From Corynebacterium sp. 13CS0277 (GTDB taxonomy: Bacteria; Actinomycetota; Actinomycetes; Mycobacteriales; Mycobacteriaceae): a DNA stretch of 64,000 bases. Shown one piece after another: positions 46,401 to 54,725 of this stretch. The stretch is from contig NZ_PPDL01000007.1 in assembly GCF_002994655.1 (NCBI RefSeq), positions 1 to 64,000 of the forward strand. The letters are read 5' to 3'. Position 1 is the stretch's first letter, and each line of letters opens with the position of its first letter. A model generated the notes under the pieces. That model made no database searches. It was not told the origin of the DNA and saw nothing but the letters and a program-made list of their open reading frames with translations. The translations under genes and the position numbers were made by a program.

Positions 46401-47383
46401 GTGGTTTCCGTCGCCGTCGTCGTCTTCGTCGACGTCACCACCGCGGTGGAGGTTTCCACTTCCTTGCCGCTGGCATCAACGCGCGGCGGAATCGGCTTCG
46501 GCTCCACCTTCACTGCGGTCCCCGGCACGGGCACGAGCGCCAGCACAGACTTGCTGTAGTACTTGTACACGGCCATCTGGGATACGTAGATACCGGGCGC
46601 GAGGTCCCCCACCGTGAACGTGGCCTGCACGCCCACAGGCTTGTCGGCGCTCACACTGTAAGAGACGGTGCTGTGCAACCCGCGGTACTGCTCATTTGGG
46701 GTGACATCCCCACCCCAGCGGGGGTTGTAGTAGCCAAAACCAGGGCTGCTGTACGTCGCCCCGGTCGTCGCAATCACGCCCTTCGTGTCGGTCCGCTGCG
46801 CCGAATCCTCCACATATTCAAGGCCCGGGGCCGGGTTAATGCCCGCCTCATAGATCTCGCTCCGCGATGGCTCCACGTCGCTGACCGTGAGGACGACTTC
46901 CTCGCCGGGGGTGACGACAAGCGGCTCGTCGAGGGAGCGTTCCTCCCCGCCGGCGGTACCACTGTAGGTGCCGAAGTCTTCTTTGCCGTTGGTGGCTTCC
47001 GGCAGCGTCGTCGTCGCAAACGTCGCCCGCCGGTCGGGCAGCGGGTTCTTGTCCGCGGCGTCAATGTAGCGGGCGGTGATGACGTGCTCCCCCAGGGAGG
47101 GCACCGTCACCGTCACCGTCGCCTCCGCTGCGGGCTTCGGCTCCCCCTGCGGCACACCATCCAGGTAGAACTGCACGGTGCCGGACGACTGGCCGAAGTC
47201 CGCCGTCGCAGTCACCTGATCCCCCACGGCGGCCCCCTGCCCCACCAGAGTAAGGGCGGTGTCTTCAGCGTGGGCTTCGACCACCGTCTGCATCAACGGC
47301 GGTGCCGGCACCACGCCCAACAAGGTGGTCGCGGCGACGGCCGCCGCGAGGACGGTACGCCGCGAATGTGTCGACAGTGTCAT
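43493..47383 (-). CDS. Large secreted surface protein with three repeated ~200-residue domains
   Basis: A 1296-residue protein. It has an N-terminal signal peptide (RRTVLAAAVAATTLLGVV...AHA), an Ig-like domain (about 45-135: TVQFYLDGVPQGEP), and a further region to about 320. Thr/Glu/Pro-rich linkers separate three copies of one domain, starting near residues 391, 674 and 968. Each begins C-x-TN-x-AP-x-GQD, contains AQG-x-(F/S/I)-LRLSG-x-G and ends about 200 residues later with a second Cys (VFC, VNC, VYC). A membrane helix follows (about 1248-1275), then a short tail ending VHIHHFHHHV. No LPXTG motif is present, so anchoring is by the helix. AAAGGAAG precedes the ATG. The family is not recognised; an adhesive or structural surface role is inference. 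Confidence 0.85.
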   Translation of the reverse strand: MTLSTHSRRTVLAAAVAATTLLGVVPAPPLMQTVVEAHAEDTALTLVGQGAAVGDQVTATADFGQSSGTVQFYLDGVPQGEPKPAAEATVTVTVPSLGEHVITARYIDAADKNPLPDRRATFATTTLPEATNGKEDFGTYSGTAGGEERSLDEPLVVTPGEEVVLTVSDVEPSRSEIYEAGINPAPGLEYVEDSAQRTDTKGVIATTGATYSSPGFGYYNPRWGGDVTPNEQYRGLHSTVSYSVSADKPVGVQATFTVGDLAPGIYVSQMAVYKYYSKSVLALVPVPGTAVKVEPKPIPPRVDASGKEVETSTAVVTSTKTTTATETTTKTVTTTLKETSTVTETETTTVTRTAEPTAEPTAEPKPTDPAEPTPAEPSTAVNKEVQLPGVCYTNDAPMGQDSQFDLAVRLDTSAPSSVAPGEEFEVVLQPKPMTMEGRQGQAELKTIDRLKFDMALPEGAEFLSAEVLDTAVNVGGAPATVQRINAAGEPDAQGGFLRLSGAGQTVDQEKAPGGLSVSIDGKTTSFTLPGVKLKLRAGAAGTDIVGRIRQDAEKNNPNNFLSMHVTAKAEVFFVEVPVDLRVFCTPDAKALQAALFTTAVVDTNTPEPTTPDPEPAKPTVTTVTETVTVTPPPAEKETVTTTVKETVTETVTEQAPAPGAPPVMVPRAAKIPTECTTNGAPEGQDQSFAVDVNLDTEAPNKVVAGEEFSVVLSPQAIEMSGKQGPADVLALQRLKVDLQLPDAARARLVRAELLDGGQGLSGTAPTVERVNAAGEPDAQGSILRLSGGGEVTGNGPAGKVADAEGGMTVAFDGKDTSFTLPKVKLTFEATGNPGDSIVGTVRNDEASAQTNAPENFLTMRVSAQVDLGVVIGFPLVVNCTATPAGQKATLFSTAIVKDLSEDAPATVTVTPEPTTVTVTEKPEPTKDPEPTKEPEPTKEPEPTTDPEPVPTEVDGAIVDKRSVVASECTTNGAPMGQDSSFDVNVRVDTKAPKQVAPGETFDIIFQPDEMEMEGSRGAATLNRISRMKVDLRLPDPAVATFVGAEILPTAKNVSGTPTVVRVNAQGLPDAQGEFLRLSGDGQVVANGADAARADGGITVNLNGQATKFTLPGVKLTFTAGDKEHNGEFIVAALRDQGEDGKKNQETNFLTMRLSATAHVLGQSLPVNLGVYCAPKEGFSGLKLARVRIVAPGSTPLPDVPDEPQPSVPPTTQPPADPGLGSIGDLGGLAGSSDTGSSGEITGSSAKLNGGFVGVLVTLLGLIGLVGVVGQVLQNLGFRFPAPGVPTVHIHHFHHHV

Positions 47384-47568
47384 TGTCTTCCTTTACTGAC
47401 TTCCCAGTGAATGGTTTGTGCCATCAACCCTAGTGGGCGAGGCCTCAAACCTTCTATCGCTGTGACGTGCGCCCGCGTTAGTGCAGGTGCAGCTAGTCAA
47501 CGTCCGCACACCCCGGTAGGGTGAACGCCATCCAATATCCATAGAGCAGGTATTTTCTGAGGACCACC

Positions 47569-48783
47569 ATGACCCAAGAGTCTGCCCACGGGGCGGAAAA
47601 AATCGACCGGATGACCATCATCGGCCGCGATGGCCGCTGGTTGGCGTCCTGGGCGCTGCGCTTCATCGTGCTGGCCATCGCCGCATACATCGCCTTCCTC
47701 GGCCTGGGGAAGGTGTGGAGCGGCCTGCTGCCGATCCTGTTGGCGATCCTGTTGTGCACCGTCCTGTGGCCGCCGGTGCGGTGGCTGACGGAGCACAAGT
47801 TCCCCCCGGCGCTCGCCGTGCTGACCACCCTGCTGGGCGTGTTCGCCGCCTTCGGGGCGATCTTCTCCGCGATGGGCTCCTCGGTGACCGCCCAGTCGAA
47901 GGAGCTCTACGACAAGGCTTTCGCCGGCATCACCCAGCTGCAGCAGTGGATCCAGGGCCCGCCGCTGAACATCAAAACCGACCAGGTGAACAACGCCCTC
48001 GACGAGCTCGTCGACAAGTTGAAGAGCTCCTCCTCCGACCTGGCCACCGGTGTGCTGTCGGGCGTGTCGACCGCCTCCGAGGTCATCGTCACCGCCGTCA
48101 TCGCGCTCGTGCTGTCGTTCTTCTTCCTCAAGGACGGCCCCCGCTTTTTGCCGTGGGTGCGCAGCACCACCGGCTCCACCTGGGGCTGGCACCTCACTGA
48201 GGTGCTCACCCGCACCTGGAACACCCTGGCGGGCTTCATCCGCGCCCAGGCCGCTGTGTCGCTCGTCGACGCCATCTTCATCGGCATCGGCCTGCTGCTC
48301 ATGAAGGTGCCGCTGGCGCTGGTGCTCACCGTCATCACGTTCTTCGCCGGCTTCATCCCCATCATCGGCGCGATCTCCGCCGGCGCCATCAGTGTGCTCA
48401 TCGCCCTGGTGTCCAACGGTGTCACCTCCGCCATCGGGGTGCTCATCCTCATCGTCGCCGTGCAGCAGCTGGAAAGCCACATCCTGTCGCCGATCCTGCA
48501 GTCGAAGGCGATGGACCTCCACCCCGTCATCGTGCTGCTGTCCGTCACCGTCGGCGGCGGACTCTTCGGCATCGTCGGCGCGTTCCTCGCGGTGCCTGTC
48601 GCCGCCACCATCGCGGTGTGGCTGCGCTACCACGGCGACCTCGTCAGCCTCCGCGCCGGGGAGAAAACCCTGGAGGACATTGAGCTGGCGACCCGCAACT
48701 CCACGAAGGGCGGCACCCAGGGCCTCGATGCTCTGCGCGGAAAGCTCGCGAACCTGTCCCGACAGGACCGCACCACCAAGTAG
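47569..48783 (+). CDS. AI-2E/PerM-family transporter
   Basis: A 404-residue membrane protein of the AI-2E transporter superfamily. Two N-terminal helices (LRFIVLAIAAYIAFLGLG, LLPILLAILLCTVLWPPV) are followed by a helix plus an extended hydrophilic segment (about 85-170) and five C-terminal helices. Family motifs include FIPIIGAISAGAISVLIAL, QQLESHILSPILQSKAMDLHPVIVLLSV and GGGLFGIVGAFLAVPVAA. Members export small molecules, ions or peptides; the substrate is unknown. The start follows TGAGGA. Confidence 0.9.
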   Translation: MTQESAHGAEKIDRMTIIGRDGRWLASWALRFIVLAIAAYIAFLGLGKVWSGLLPILLAILLCTVLWPPVRWLTEHKFPPALAVLTTLLGVFAAFGAIFSAMGSSVTAQSKELYDKAFAGITQLQQWIQGPPLNIKTDQVNNALDELVDKLKSSSSDLATGVLSGVSTASEVIVTAVIALVLSFFFLKDGPRFLPWVRSTTGSTWGWHLTEVLTRTWNTLAGFIRAQAAVSLVDAIFIGIGLLLMKVPLALVLTVITFFAGFIPIIGAISAGAISVLIALVSNGVTSAIGVLILIVAVQQLESHILSPILQSKAMDLHPVIVLLSVTVGGGLFGIVGAFLAVPVAATIAVWLRYHGDLVSLRAGEKTLEDIELATRNSTKGGTQGLDALRGKLANLSRQDRTTK

Positions 48784-48825
48784 ACCTTAGGTCTCACTTG
48801 ATTCTTCACCCCCTTGCGCTGCCCA

Positions 48826-48831
48826 TATAGT
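48826..48831 (+). promoter_or_regulatory. -10 element of the Fe-S reductase gene
   Basis: TATAGT ends seven bases before the ATG at 48839, with no ribosome site, so this is a likely leaderless start. It argues for the ATG over a GTG at 48833. Confidence 0.6.
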
Positions 48832-48838
48832 TGTGGGC

Positions 48839-51800
48839 ATGTTCGAGCTCACCACCTGCCCCACCATCACCGCACAGACGATGACCTTGGGGATTTTAGG
48901 GGTGGTGCTCTCGGCCCCCGCATGGGGGTTTTTTCTGCGCGGAGTCGCCCAACTTCTCCGCCTCATCCGGGCGGGCCGGCCCGCCGACATGCCGCGCACC
49001 AACCAGCTGCCCCGCCGCCTCGGCACCCTCGTCAAAGAGGTGGCGCTGCACACCGAGCTGGCGCGCCGCCCCGTGGTAGCCGCCGCGCACTGGCTGGTGA
49101 TGGTGGGGTTCCTGCTGGGCAGCATCGTGTGGTTCGAGGCCTACATTCAGACCTTCAACCCGCAGGGCTCCTGGCCGCTGATCGGCGATACGCACGCCTA
49201 CCACCTGGTCGATGAACTGCTCGGCATCGGCACCGTCGTCGGCATCCTCGTCCTCATCGCGATCCGCCTCCTCGCATCCCGACGGGGCCGCGGTAGCCGC
49301 TTCTACGGCTCCAATGCCCGCGCCGCCCACTTCGTCGAAGCTGTCGTCCTCCTCGAAGGGCTCGGCATGCTGGCCGTCAAAGCGGGCCGCATCGCCACCT
49401 GGCCGCTGCTGTTCGGCAACCCCCACACTGACTTCCTCACCATCCACCTGGCGCGGCTGTTGCCCGCCAACGCCACCCTGGTGAGCCTGTTTGCCCTCAT
49501 CAAACTGCTCACCGGCATGGTGTGGTTGTTCATCGTCGGCCAGCAACTCCGCTGGGGTGTGGCCTGGCACCGCTTCCTCGCCTTCTTCAACATTTTCTTC
49601 CAGCGCAACCCCGACGGCGCGCCCGCCCTCGGCAAGCTCAGCACCCCCAACCTGGAAGAGTCGCCCGTCGGCGTGGGCACCGTTCGCGATGCCTCCTGGA
49701 AAATGCTCCTCGACTCCGGCACCTGCACTGAGTGCGGCCGCTGCCAGGACGTGTGCCCCGCCTGGAACACCGGCAAACCCCTGTCGCCGAAGAAACTCAT
49801 CATGGCGGAGCGGGACGCCGCCACCGGCGGCAGTTCCCTCACCCTCGTCGGCAACCACATCTCCGCCGACGAACTGTGGTCCTGCACCAACTGTGGTGCC
49901 TGCGTGGAACAATGCCCCGTCGACATTGAGCACATTGACCACGTTGCCGGGCTGCGCCGCTACCAGGTCCTCGAGGAAGCAGACTTCCCTCAGGAGCTGA
50001 CCAGCCTGTTCAAGAATCTCGAGAACAAGGGCAACCCATGGGGGCGCAACGCCTCCGAGCGGCGCACCTGGATCGACACCGCCCGCGCCCGCGGGCTCAC
50101 CGTCCCCCTCGTGGAGGACACCCCCATGGACGAGGTGGAGTACCTGTACTGGGTGGGCTGCGCCGGCGTCTACGACGACGCCGCTCAAGAAACCACCATC
50201 GCTGTCGTGGAACTCCTCAACACCGCAGGCGTCCCCTTCGCTGTCCTCGGCGACGGGGAAACCTGCACCGGTGACCCGGCGCGCCGCGCGGGCAACGAGT
50301 TCCTGTTCCAGATGCTGGCCGAAGCGAACGTCGCCACCCTCAACGAGGCCTTCGAGGGTGTGCCCGCCGGGCAGCGGAAAATCATCACGACGTGCGCCCA
50401 CTGCTTCAATACGCTGCGTAACGAGTACCCCGACTTCGATGGCCACTTCGATGTCTTCCACCACACGCAGCTCCTCAACCGTCTCGTGCGGGCAGGGCGG
50501 CTGACTCCTATTCCGCGGACCGATGCCAACCGGCAGCCGATCACCTACCACGATCCGTGCTTCCTGGGCCGCCACAACAAGGTGTTCGATCCGCCGCGCG
50601 AACTGCTCGACACGATTGAGCCGCTCACCGAAGCACCCCGCAACCGCGACAATGCCATGTGCTGTGGTGCCGGCGGTGCCCGCATGTTCATGGAAGAAAA
50701 GCTCGGCACCCGCGTCGCGGATGCCCGCGCCGCGGAGCTCGAATCCACCGGCGCAACCACTGTGGCGGTGGGCTGCCCGTTCTGCCACACCATGCTGACC
50801 GGCGGGATGAAAGCCAACGGCGCGCAAGGCGTCGCGATCAAGGATGTTGCGGTGCTCATGCGCGATGCTGTCCGCGTCGACGGCGCACTCCCGGCTCCGC
50901 TGCCGCTGCAGCCCCTGGAACCCCTCGTCCGGGAGCCGAAGCGGGCCGACACGCCTGCGCCGCAGGACAGCGCACCGGCAGCTCCTCCGGCCCCGAGCGT
51001 TCCCTCCGCCCCCAGCGAAGTCGTTCCCCAGGCCACGGCTGCGCCTACTCCTCCGGGCGTCAGTGTGCCCGCGGCACCGGGCGTTGCTACTCCCCCTGCC
51101 CCTGGGGTGGCTACACCGGCGGCTCCCGGCAACACTGTTCCTCAGCCTGCTGTGCCTGCCGCCCCGGGTGCTGCTTCCCCTGCGGCTCCGGGAGTTGCGG
51201 TTCCCCCGGCCCCGGCAGCTCCGAGCGTCGCCATCCCCGCGGCCCCTGGTGCTGCTGCCCCGCAGGCTCCGGGTTCTGTCATTCCTCAAGCCCCCGGCGC
51301 GGCAGCTCCGAAGCCTGTCGCACCGGCAGCTCCTGGAGCGAGTACTCCCGCTGCCCCGGGTGCTGCGGTTCCCCAGCCTGCTTCCCCGCAGGCCCCGGGC
51401 ATCAGTGTTCCCGCCGCCCCCGGTGCGACTGTCCCCCAGGCTCCTGGCGCGGCAGCTCCGAAGCCAGCCACCCCGGCTATGCCTGCGGCCCCGGGCGTTG
51501 CAACTCCCCCTGCCCCAGGTGCACCCGCGCCGGCGGCTCCAGGCAACACTATTCCGCAGCCCGCCGCCCCGGCAGCTCCCGGAGCAAGTACTCCGGCTGC
51601 CCCTGGTGTTAGCGTTCCAGCTGCCCCTGGCGCTGCGGTTCCCCAGCCCGCTGCCCCTCAGGCCCCCGGCGCGGCAGCCCCGAAGCCAGCCACCCCAGCT
51701 GTACCTGCGGCCCCGGGCGTTGCAACTCCCCCTGCCCCAGGTGCTCCTAGCGTCAGCGTTCCGGCTGCCCCTGGTATTGCTACGCCGCAGGCTCCGGGTT

Positions 51801-52006
51801 CTGTCATTCCTCAGGCCCCCGGCGCGGTAGCCCCGAAGCCTGTCGCCCCGACAGCTCCTGGAGCAAGTACTCCAGCCGCCCCGGGCGTTGCAGTTCCCTC
51901 TGCCCCGGGTGTCAGCGTTCCTGCCGCTCCTGGTGCTGCGGTTCCCCCTGCACCGGGTGCCGCTGTTCCGTCACCAGCCGTGCCGGAGTCTGCGGACGAG
52001 GAGTAG
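48839..52006 (+). CDS. Membrane Fe-S oxidoreductase (HdrD/GlcF-like), Rv0338c-like, with Pro/Ala-rich tail
   Basis: A 1055-residue protein. The N-terminal ~250 residues contain about six membrane helices. Two 4Fe-4S ferredoxin motifs follow: CTECGRCQDVCP near residue 297 and CTNCGACVEQCP near 348. Two CCG cysteine-rich domains come next (WVGCAGV near 440, CAHCFNTL near 518, CCGAGGARM near 607, CPFCHT near 645). This is the plan of HdrD/GlcF-type reductases passing electrons from an unknown donor to membrane quinone or a partner. From about residue 695 to the end the protein is a low-complexity tail of Pro-Ala-Ala-Pro-Gly units. The position next to alaT matches Rv0338c. Confidence 0.92.
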   Translation: MFELTTCPTITAQTMTLGILGVVLSAPAWGFFLRGVAQLLRLIRAGRPADMPRTNQLPRRLGTLVKEVALHTELARRPVVAAAHWLVMVGFLLGSIVWFEAYIQTFNPQGSWPLIGDTHAYHLVDELLGIGTVVGILVLIAIRLLASRRGRGSRFYGSNARAAHFVEAVVLLEGLGMLAVKAGRIATWPLLFGNPHTDFLTIHLARLLPANATLVSLFALIKLLTGMVWLFIVGQQLRWGVAWHRFLAFFNIFFQRNPDGAPALGKLSTPNLEESPVGVGTVRDASWKMLLDSGTCTECGRCQDVCPAWNTGKPLSPKKLIMAERDAATGGSSLTLVGNHISADELWSCTNCGACVEQCPVDIEHIDHVAGLRRYQVLEEADFPQELTSLFKNLENKGNPWGRNASERRTWIDTARARGLTVPLVEDTPMDEVEYLYWVGCAGVYDDAAQETTIAVVELLNTAGVPFAVLGDGETCTGDPARRAGNEFLFQMLAEANVATLNEAFEGVPAGQRKIITTCAHCFNTLRNEYPDFDGHFDVFHHTQLLNRLVRAGRLTPIPRTDANRQPITYHDPCFLGRHNKVFDPPRELLDTIEPLTEAPRNRDNAMCCGAGGARMFMEEKLGTRVADARAAELESTGATTVAVGCPFCHTMLTGGMKANGAQGVAIKDVAVLMRDAVRVDGALPAPLPLQPLEPLVREPKRADTPAPQDSAPAAPPAPSVPSAPSEVVPQATAAPTPPGVSVPAAPGVATPPAPGVATPAAPGNTVPQPAVPAAPGAASPAAPGVAVPPAPAAPSVAIPAAPGAAAPQAPGSVIPQAPGAAAPKPVAPAAPGASTPAAPGAAVPQPASPQAPGISVPAAPGATVPQAPGAAAPKPATPAMPAAPGVATPPAPGAPAPAAPGNTIPQPAAPAAPGASTPAAPGVSVPAAPGAAVPQPAAPQAPGAAAPKPATPAVPAAPGVATPPAPGAPSVSVPAAPGIATPQAPGSVIPQAPGAVAPKPVAPTAPGASTPAAPGVAVPSAPGVSVPAAPGAAVPPAPGAAVPSPAVPESADEE
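50990..51995 (+). repeat. Coding repeat: Pro-Ala-Ala-Pro-Gly-rich tail
   Basis: About 335 codons encode imperfect repeats of the type (I/V)-x-x-PAAPG-(A/V). Longer internal duplications exist: the block around VIPQAPGA-x-APKPVAP occurs twice (about 51270 and 51805), and AAAPKPATPA twice (about 51450 and 51670). The DNA is C/G-rich and prone to slippage. Confidence 0.85.
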
Positions 52007-52011
52007 AGCTG

Positions 52012-52045
52012 AACTCCCGGGGTGTGTCACCTCGGGAGTTTTTCT
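52012..52045 (+). terminator. Intrinsic terminator of the Fe-S reductase gene
   Basis: AACTCCCG pairs with CGGGAGTT across a 13-nt loop and is followed by TTTCT. It also overlaps the 3' end of the convergent permease gene. Confidence 0.75.
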
Positions 52046-52850
52046 ATATCCAGATGCTGGCGATGGCCATGAGGAGTGCCACCGTGAGAATCGAGGCGCC
52101 GACAATGCGGAGGGCGGCGCGTGGGCCCCAGGTTCCCCAGTGGACGGCGATGAGTTTGATGTCGACGAGGGGCCCGATGACCATGAACGCGAGTTGGGCG
52201 AGGGCGCTTGTGGGAAGGGTGGCGGCGACAAAGGCGTCGGCTTCGGAGCACACGCTCATGAGGATGGCGAGTGCCATGGCTGCGGCGACGGCGATGCCTC
52301 CTGGCCATGCGGGCTGGGGAATGCCGGCGAGGGTGGCGGCTGCGGCGCACCCGATCACCACGAAAGAGAGGGTGTCGAGGATGTCGGGGGTGTGGTGGTG
52401 GCCGTCGAGGGGCCTGCGCCAGAAGCTGCCGATGATGAGGGCTGCTGCGGCGCCGCAGACGAAACGGGCAGCGACGATGCGCCAGTCGTTGAAAGCAAGC
52501 CAGGTGGAGAGCAGCACCAGGGGGTTGATGGAGGGCGCTGCGAGCATGAAGGCGACGGCGGCGCGGGGTGGGGCTCCTTTGTCGATGAGTCCGCGGGCGA
52601 CGGGGACGCTGGCACATTCACAGGTGGGCAGCAGCATGCCGGCGGCCGCGGCGGCGGGCACGCTGCGAGGCACCCACCGCCAGGGCAGTGCGGCAAGCCC
52701 GTGGCCGAGGAGAACGAGCGGCGCGGCCTGGAGGAACAGGGCAAGGAAAAGAGTGAGCCACTGGGAGTGCACGGGCGGGGCGGTGGTGCGCCACACGAGG
52801 GCGAAGCCGAGGACAGCGACCGCCAAGAAAGCGGTGTAGTAACGGCTCAT
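52044..52850 (-). CDS. Predicted permease, YcgR/YraQ (PF03773-like)
   Basis: A 268-residue membrane protein with about eight helices. It has the paired polar motifs of this permease family: LLPTCECASVPVARGLIDKG near residue 72 with AAPSINPLVLLSTW, and SVCSEADAFVAA near residue 202. Members are linked to export of metalloids or other ions. It is the second gene of a pair: its ATG overlaps the stop of the TIGR03943-type gene (ATGA). The cysteines of CEC and SVC could bind a metal or metalloid; this is inference. Confidence 0.85.
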   Translation of the reverse strand: MSRYYTAFLAVAVLGFALVWRTTAPPVHSQWLTLFLALFLQAAPLVLLGHGLAALPWRWVPRSVPAAAAAGMLLPTCECASVPVARGLIDKGAPPRAAVAFMLAAPSINPLVLLSTWLAFNDWRIVAARFVCGAAAALIIGSFWRRPLDGHHHTPDILDTLSFVVIGCAAAATLAGIPQPAWPGGIAVAAAMALAILMSVCSEADAFVAATLPTSALAQLAFMVIGPLVDIKLIAVHWGTWGPRAALRIVGASILTVALLMAIASIWI

Positions 52851-53416
52851 AGGTAGGGCCGCTGACGTGGAGGGATGGGTTCAATACTGCCCGTGAGAAG
52901 CAGCGGCTGTGTGCTGAGCTGCCCGGTGACGCGCACCCAATCGCCGGAGTGGAGGCCGACCGGTGGTGGGGTCGACAGCCGGATGCCGTAGGTGGTGGCG
53001 TCGGCAGCGCAGCAGACGATCCTAACGCGGGTCAGCCACCAGCCATCCCGCGCAAGGAGCTGCCCCTCCAGGGTGGCCGGGCCGGCAACATCAATACCCG
53101 CGGCGTCGCGGCGCAGCACCTCAACAATGCCGCCACCATCCGTGCCGGCCTCCACTGCCGTGACAGGGCCCGGCAACACCGGCCCCGGCAACAGCACGCC
53201 CGCAGCCACAGGAACTACCAGCACCGCGTGCAGCGGCCGCAGCCGCCCCGGCATGTCCACCACACCCCACATCAGGAACACGAACCCGGCGGCCAACAGC
53301 ACCCACCAGTAGGCGGGCCGCACATACCAGTAGGCGGTATTCGTGCCCGCAACCACCAGGAACAGCACCCCCAGCGCGCAGAGAAGCATGCCACGCCACG
53401 GCCAACCACTAGACAT
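52847..53416 (-). CDS. TIGR03943/DUF1980-type permease partner (YcgQ-like)
   Basis: A 189-residue protein with four hydrophobic segments in the first ~85 residues and a C-terminal soluble OB-like domain (GWWLTRVRIVCCAADATTYGIRLS). The CCAAD motif is characteristic of YcgQ/TIGR03943 proteins, which always pair with a YcgR-type permease like the one encoded downstream. TATGAT at 53425-53430 lies eight bases before the ATG, suggesting a near-leaderless mRNA for the pair. The transported species is unknown. Confidence 0.85.
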   Translation of the reverse strand: MSSGWPWRGMLLCALGVLFLVVAGTNTAYWYVRPAYWWVLLAAGFVFLMWGVVDMPGRLRPLHAVLVVPVAAGVLLPGPVLPGPVTAVEAGTDGGGIVEVLRRDAAGIDVAGPATLEGQLLARDGWWLTRVRIVCCAADATTYGIRLSTPPPVGLHSGDWVRVTGQLSTQPLLLTGSIEPIPPRQRPYL

Positions 53417-53424
53417 AGGTTTTC

Positions 53425-53430
53425 ATCATA
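53425..53430 (-). promoter_or_regulatory. -10 element of the YcgQ/YcgR pair
   Basis: The minus strand reads TATGAT, five of six matches to TATAAT, eight bases before the ATG at 53416. Confidence 0.5.
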
Positions 53431-53471
53431 GTTGTGTGACTGACGCTCACCCGACGTGGCACACTAGAACG

Positions 53472-54713
53472 ATGAATGACAGCGCATTTCGGCCCCGCCG
53501 CATCTTCGACCAGTCGGAGAAGATGAAGGACGTCCTCTACGAAATTCGTGGACCCGTGGCCTCCGAAGCGGAACGCCTCGAACTCGACGGCCACCGCATC
53601 CTCAAGCTCAACACCGGCAACCCCGCCCTGTTCGGCTTCGACGCCCCCGACGTCATCATGCGGGACATGATCGCCGCCCTCCCCACCTCCCAGGGTTACT
53701 CCACCTCCAAGGGCATCATCCCGGCGCGCCGGGCAATCGTCACCCGTTACGAGGTGATTCCGGGCTTCCCGGAGTTTGATGTCGATGACGTGTTCCTGGG
53801 CAATGGTGTCTCGGAGCTCATTTCGATGGTGACGCAGGCGCTGCTCAACGACGGCGACGAGGTGCTCATCCCGATGCCGGATTATCCCCTGTGGACGGCG
53901 GCGACGTCGCTCGCGGGCGGCAAAGCGGTGCACTACTTGTGCGATGAGGACAATGACTGGAATCCCTCCATCGAGGACATTCGCTCGAAGGTGACGGAGA
54001 AGACGAAGGCCATCGTCGTCATTAATCCGAATAATCCGACGGGTGCGGTGTACTCCCGCCAGGTGTTGGAGGATATTGCGGCGGTGGCGCGCGAGTTCGA
54101 CTTGCTGATCCTCGCCGATGAGATCTACGACCGAATTCTGTACGACGGTGCGGAGCACATTTCGATGGCGCAGGTCGCCCCCGACATCTTGACCATTACG
54201 TTTAATGGCCTGTCGAAGGCGTACCGGGTGGCGGGCTACCGTGCGGGTTGGATGATTCTCACGGGCCCGAAGAACCGTGCGCGCGGTTTCATTGAGGGTT
54301 TGGAGTTGTTGGCGGGGACGCGTCTGTGCCCGAATGTTCCGGCGCAGCACGCCATTCAGGTGGCGTTGGGTGGCCGGCAGTCGATTTACGAGTTGACCTC
54401 CGACGGAGGTCGTCTCCTGGAGCAGCGTGATGTGGCGTGGCAGAAGCTCAACGAGATCCCGGGCGTGAGTTGTGTGAAGCCGATGGGTGCGCTGTATGCG
54501 TTCCCGAAGCTGGACCTCAACGTCTATGACATTCATGATGATGCCCAGATGATGTTGGATTTGCTGCGGCAGGAGAAGATTCTGCTGGTGCACGGCACGG
54601 GCTTCAATTGGCCGACGCCGGATCATTTCCGGGTGGTGACGTTGCCGTGGGCGAATGATTTGTCGAAGGCGATTGATCGCCTGGGTAACTTCCTCGCCTC
54701 GTACAAGCAATAA
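53472..54713 (+). CDS. alaT: Alanine/valine-type aminotransferase AlaT
   Basis: A 413-residue PLP-dependent class I aminotransferase. PLP contacts are visible: LGNGVSELISM, NPNNPTGAVYS, ADEIYDRILYD and the Schiff-base Lys in TFNGLSKAYRVAGYRAGW (about 245). The C-terminal Arg that binds the substrate carboxylate is in HFRVVTLPW. AlaT makes alanine from pyruvate and glutamate. In M. tuberculosis the counterpart beside the Fe-S reductase is Rv0337c (aspC). I start at MNDSAFRPRRIFDQSEK; upstream frames are not family-like. Confidence 0.93.
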   Translation: MNDSAFRPRRIFDQSEKMKDVLYEIRGPVASEAERLELDGHRILKLNTGNPALFGFDAPDVIMRDMIAALPTSQGYSTSKGIIPARRAIVTRYEVIPGFPEFDVDDVFLGNGVSELISMVTQALLNDGDEVLIPMPDYPLWTAATSLAGGKAVHYLCDEDNDWNPSIEDIRSKVTEKTKAIVVINPNNPTGAVYSRQVLEDIAAVAREFDLLILADEIYDRILYDGAEHISMAQVAPDILTITFNGLSKAYRVAGYRAGWMILTGPKNRARGFIEGLELLAGTRLCPNVPAQHAIQVALGGRQSIYELTSDGGRLLEQRDVAWQKLNEIPGVSCVKPMGALYAFPKLDLNVYDIHDDAQMMLDLLRQEKILLVHGTGFNWPTPDHFRVVTLPWANDLSKAIDRLGNFLASYKQ

Positions 54714-54725
54714 AGGAGCAGGTCG

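Noticed and set aside
43412..47410. 1332-codon plus-strand ORF opposite the surface protein gene
   Set aside because: It is His/Arg/Gly-rich out-of-frame sequence mirroring a GC-rich gene. The minus-strand frame has a signal peptide, repeats, a ribosome site and a terminator.
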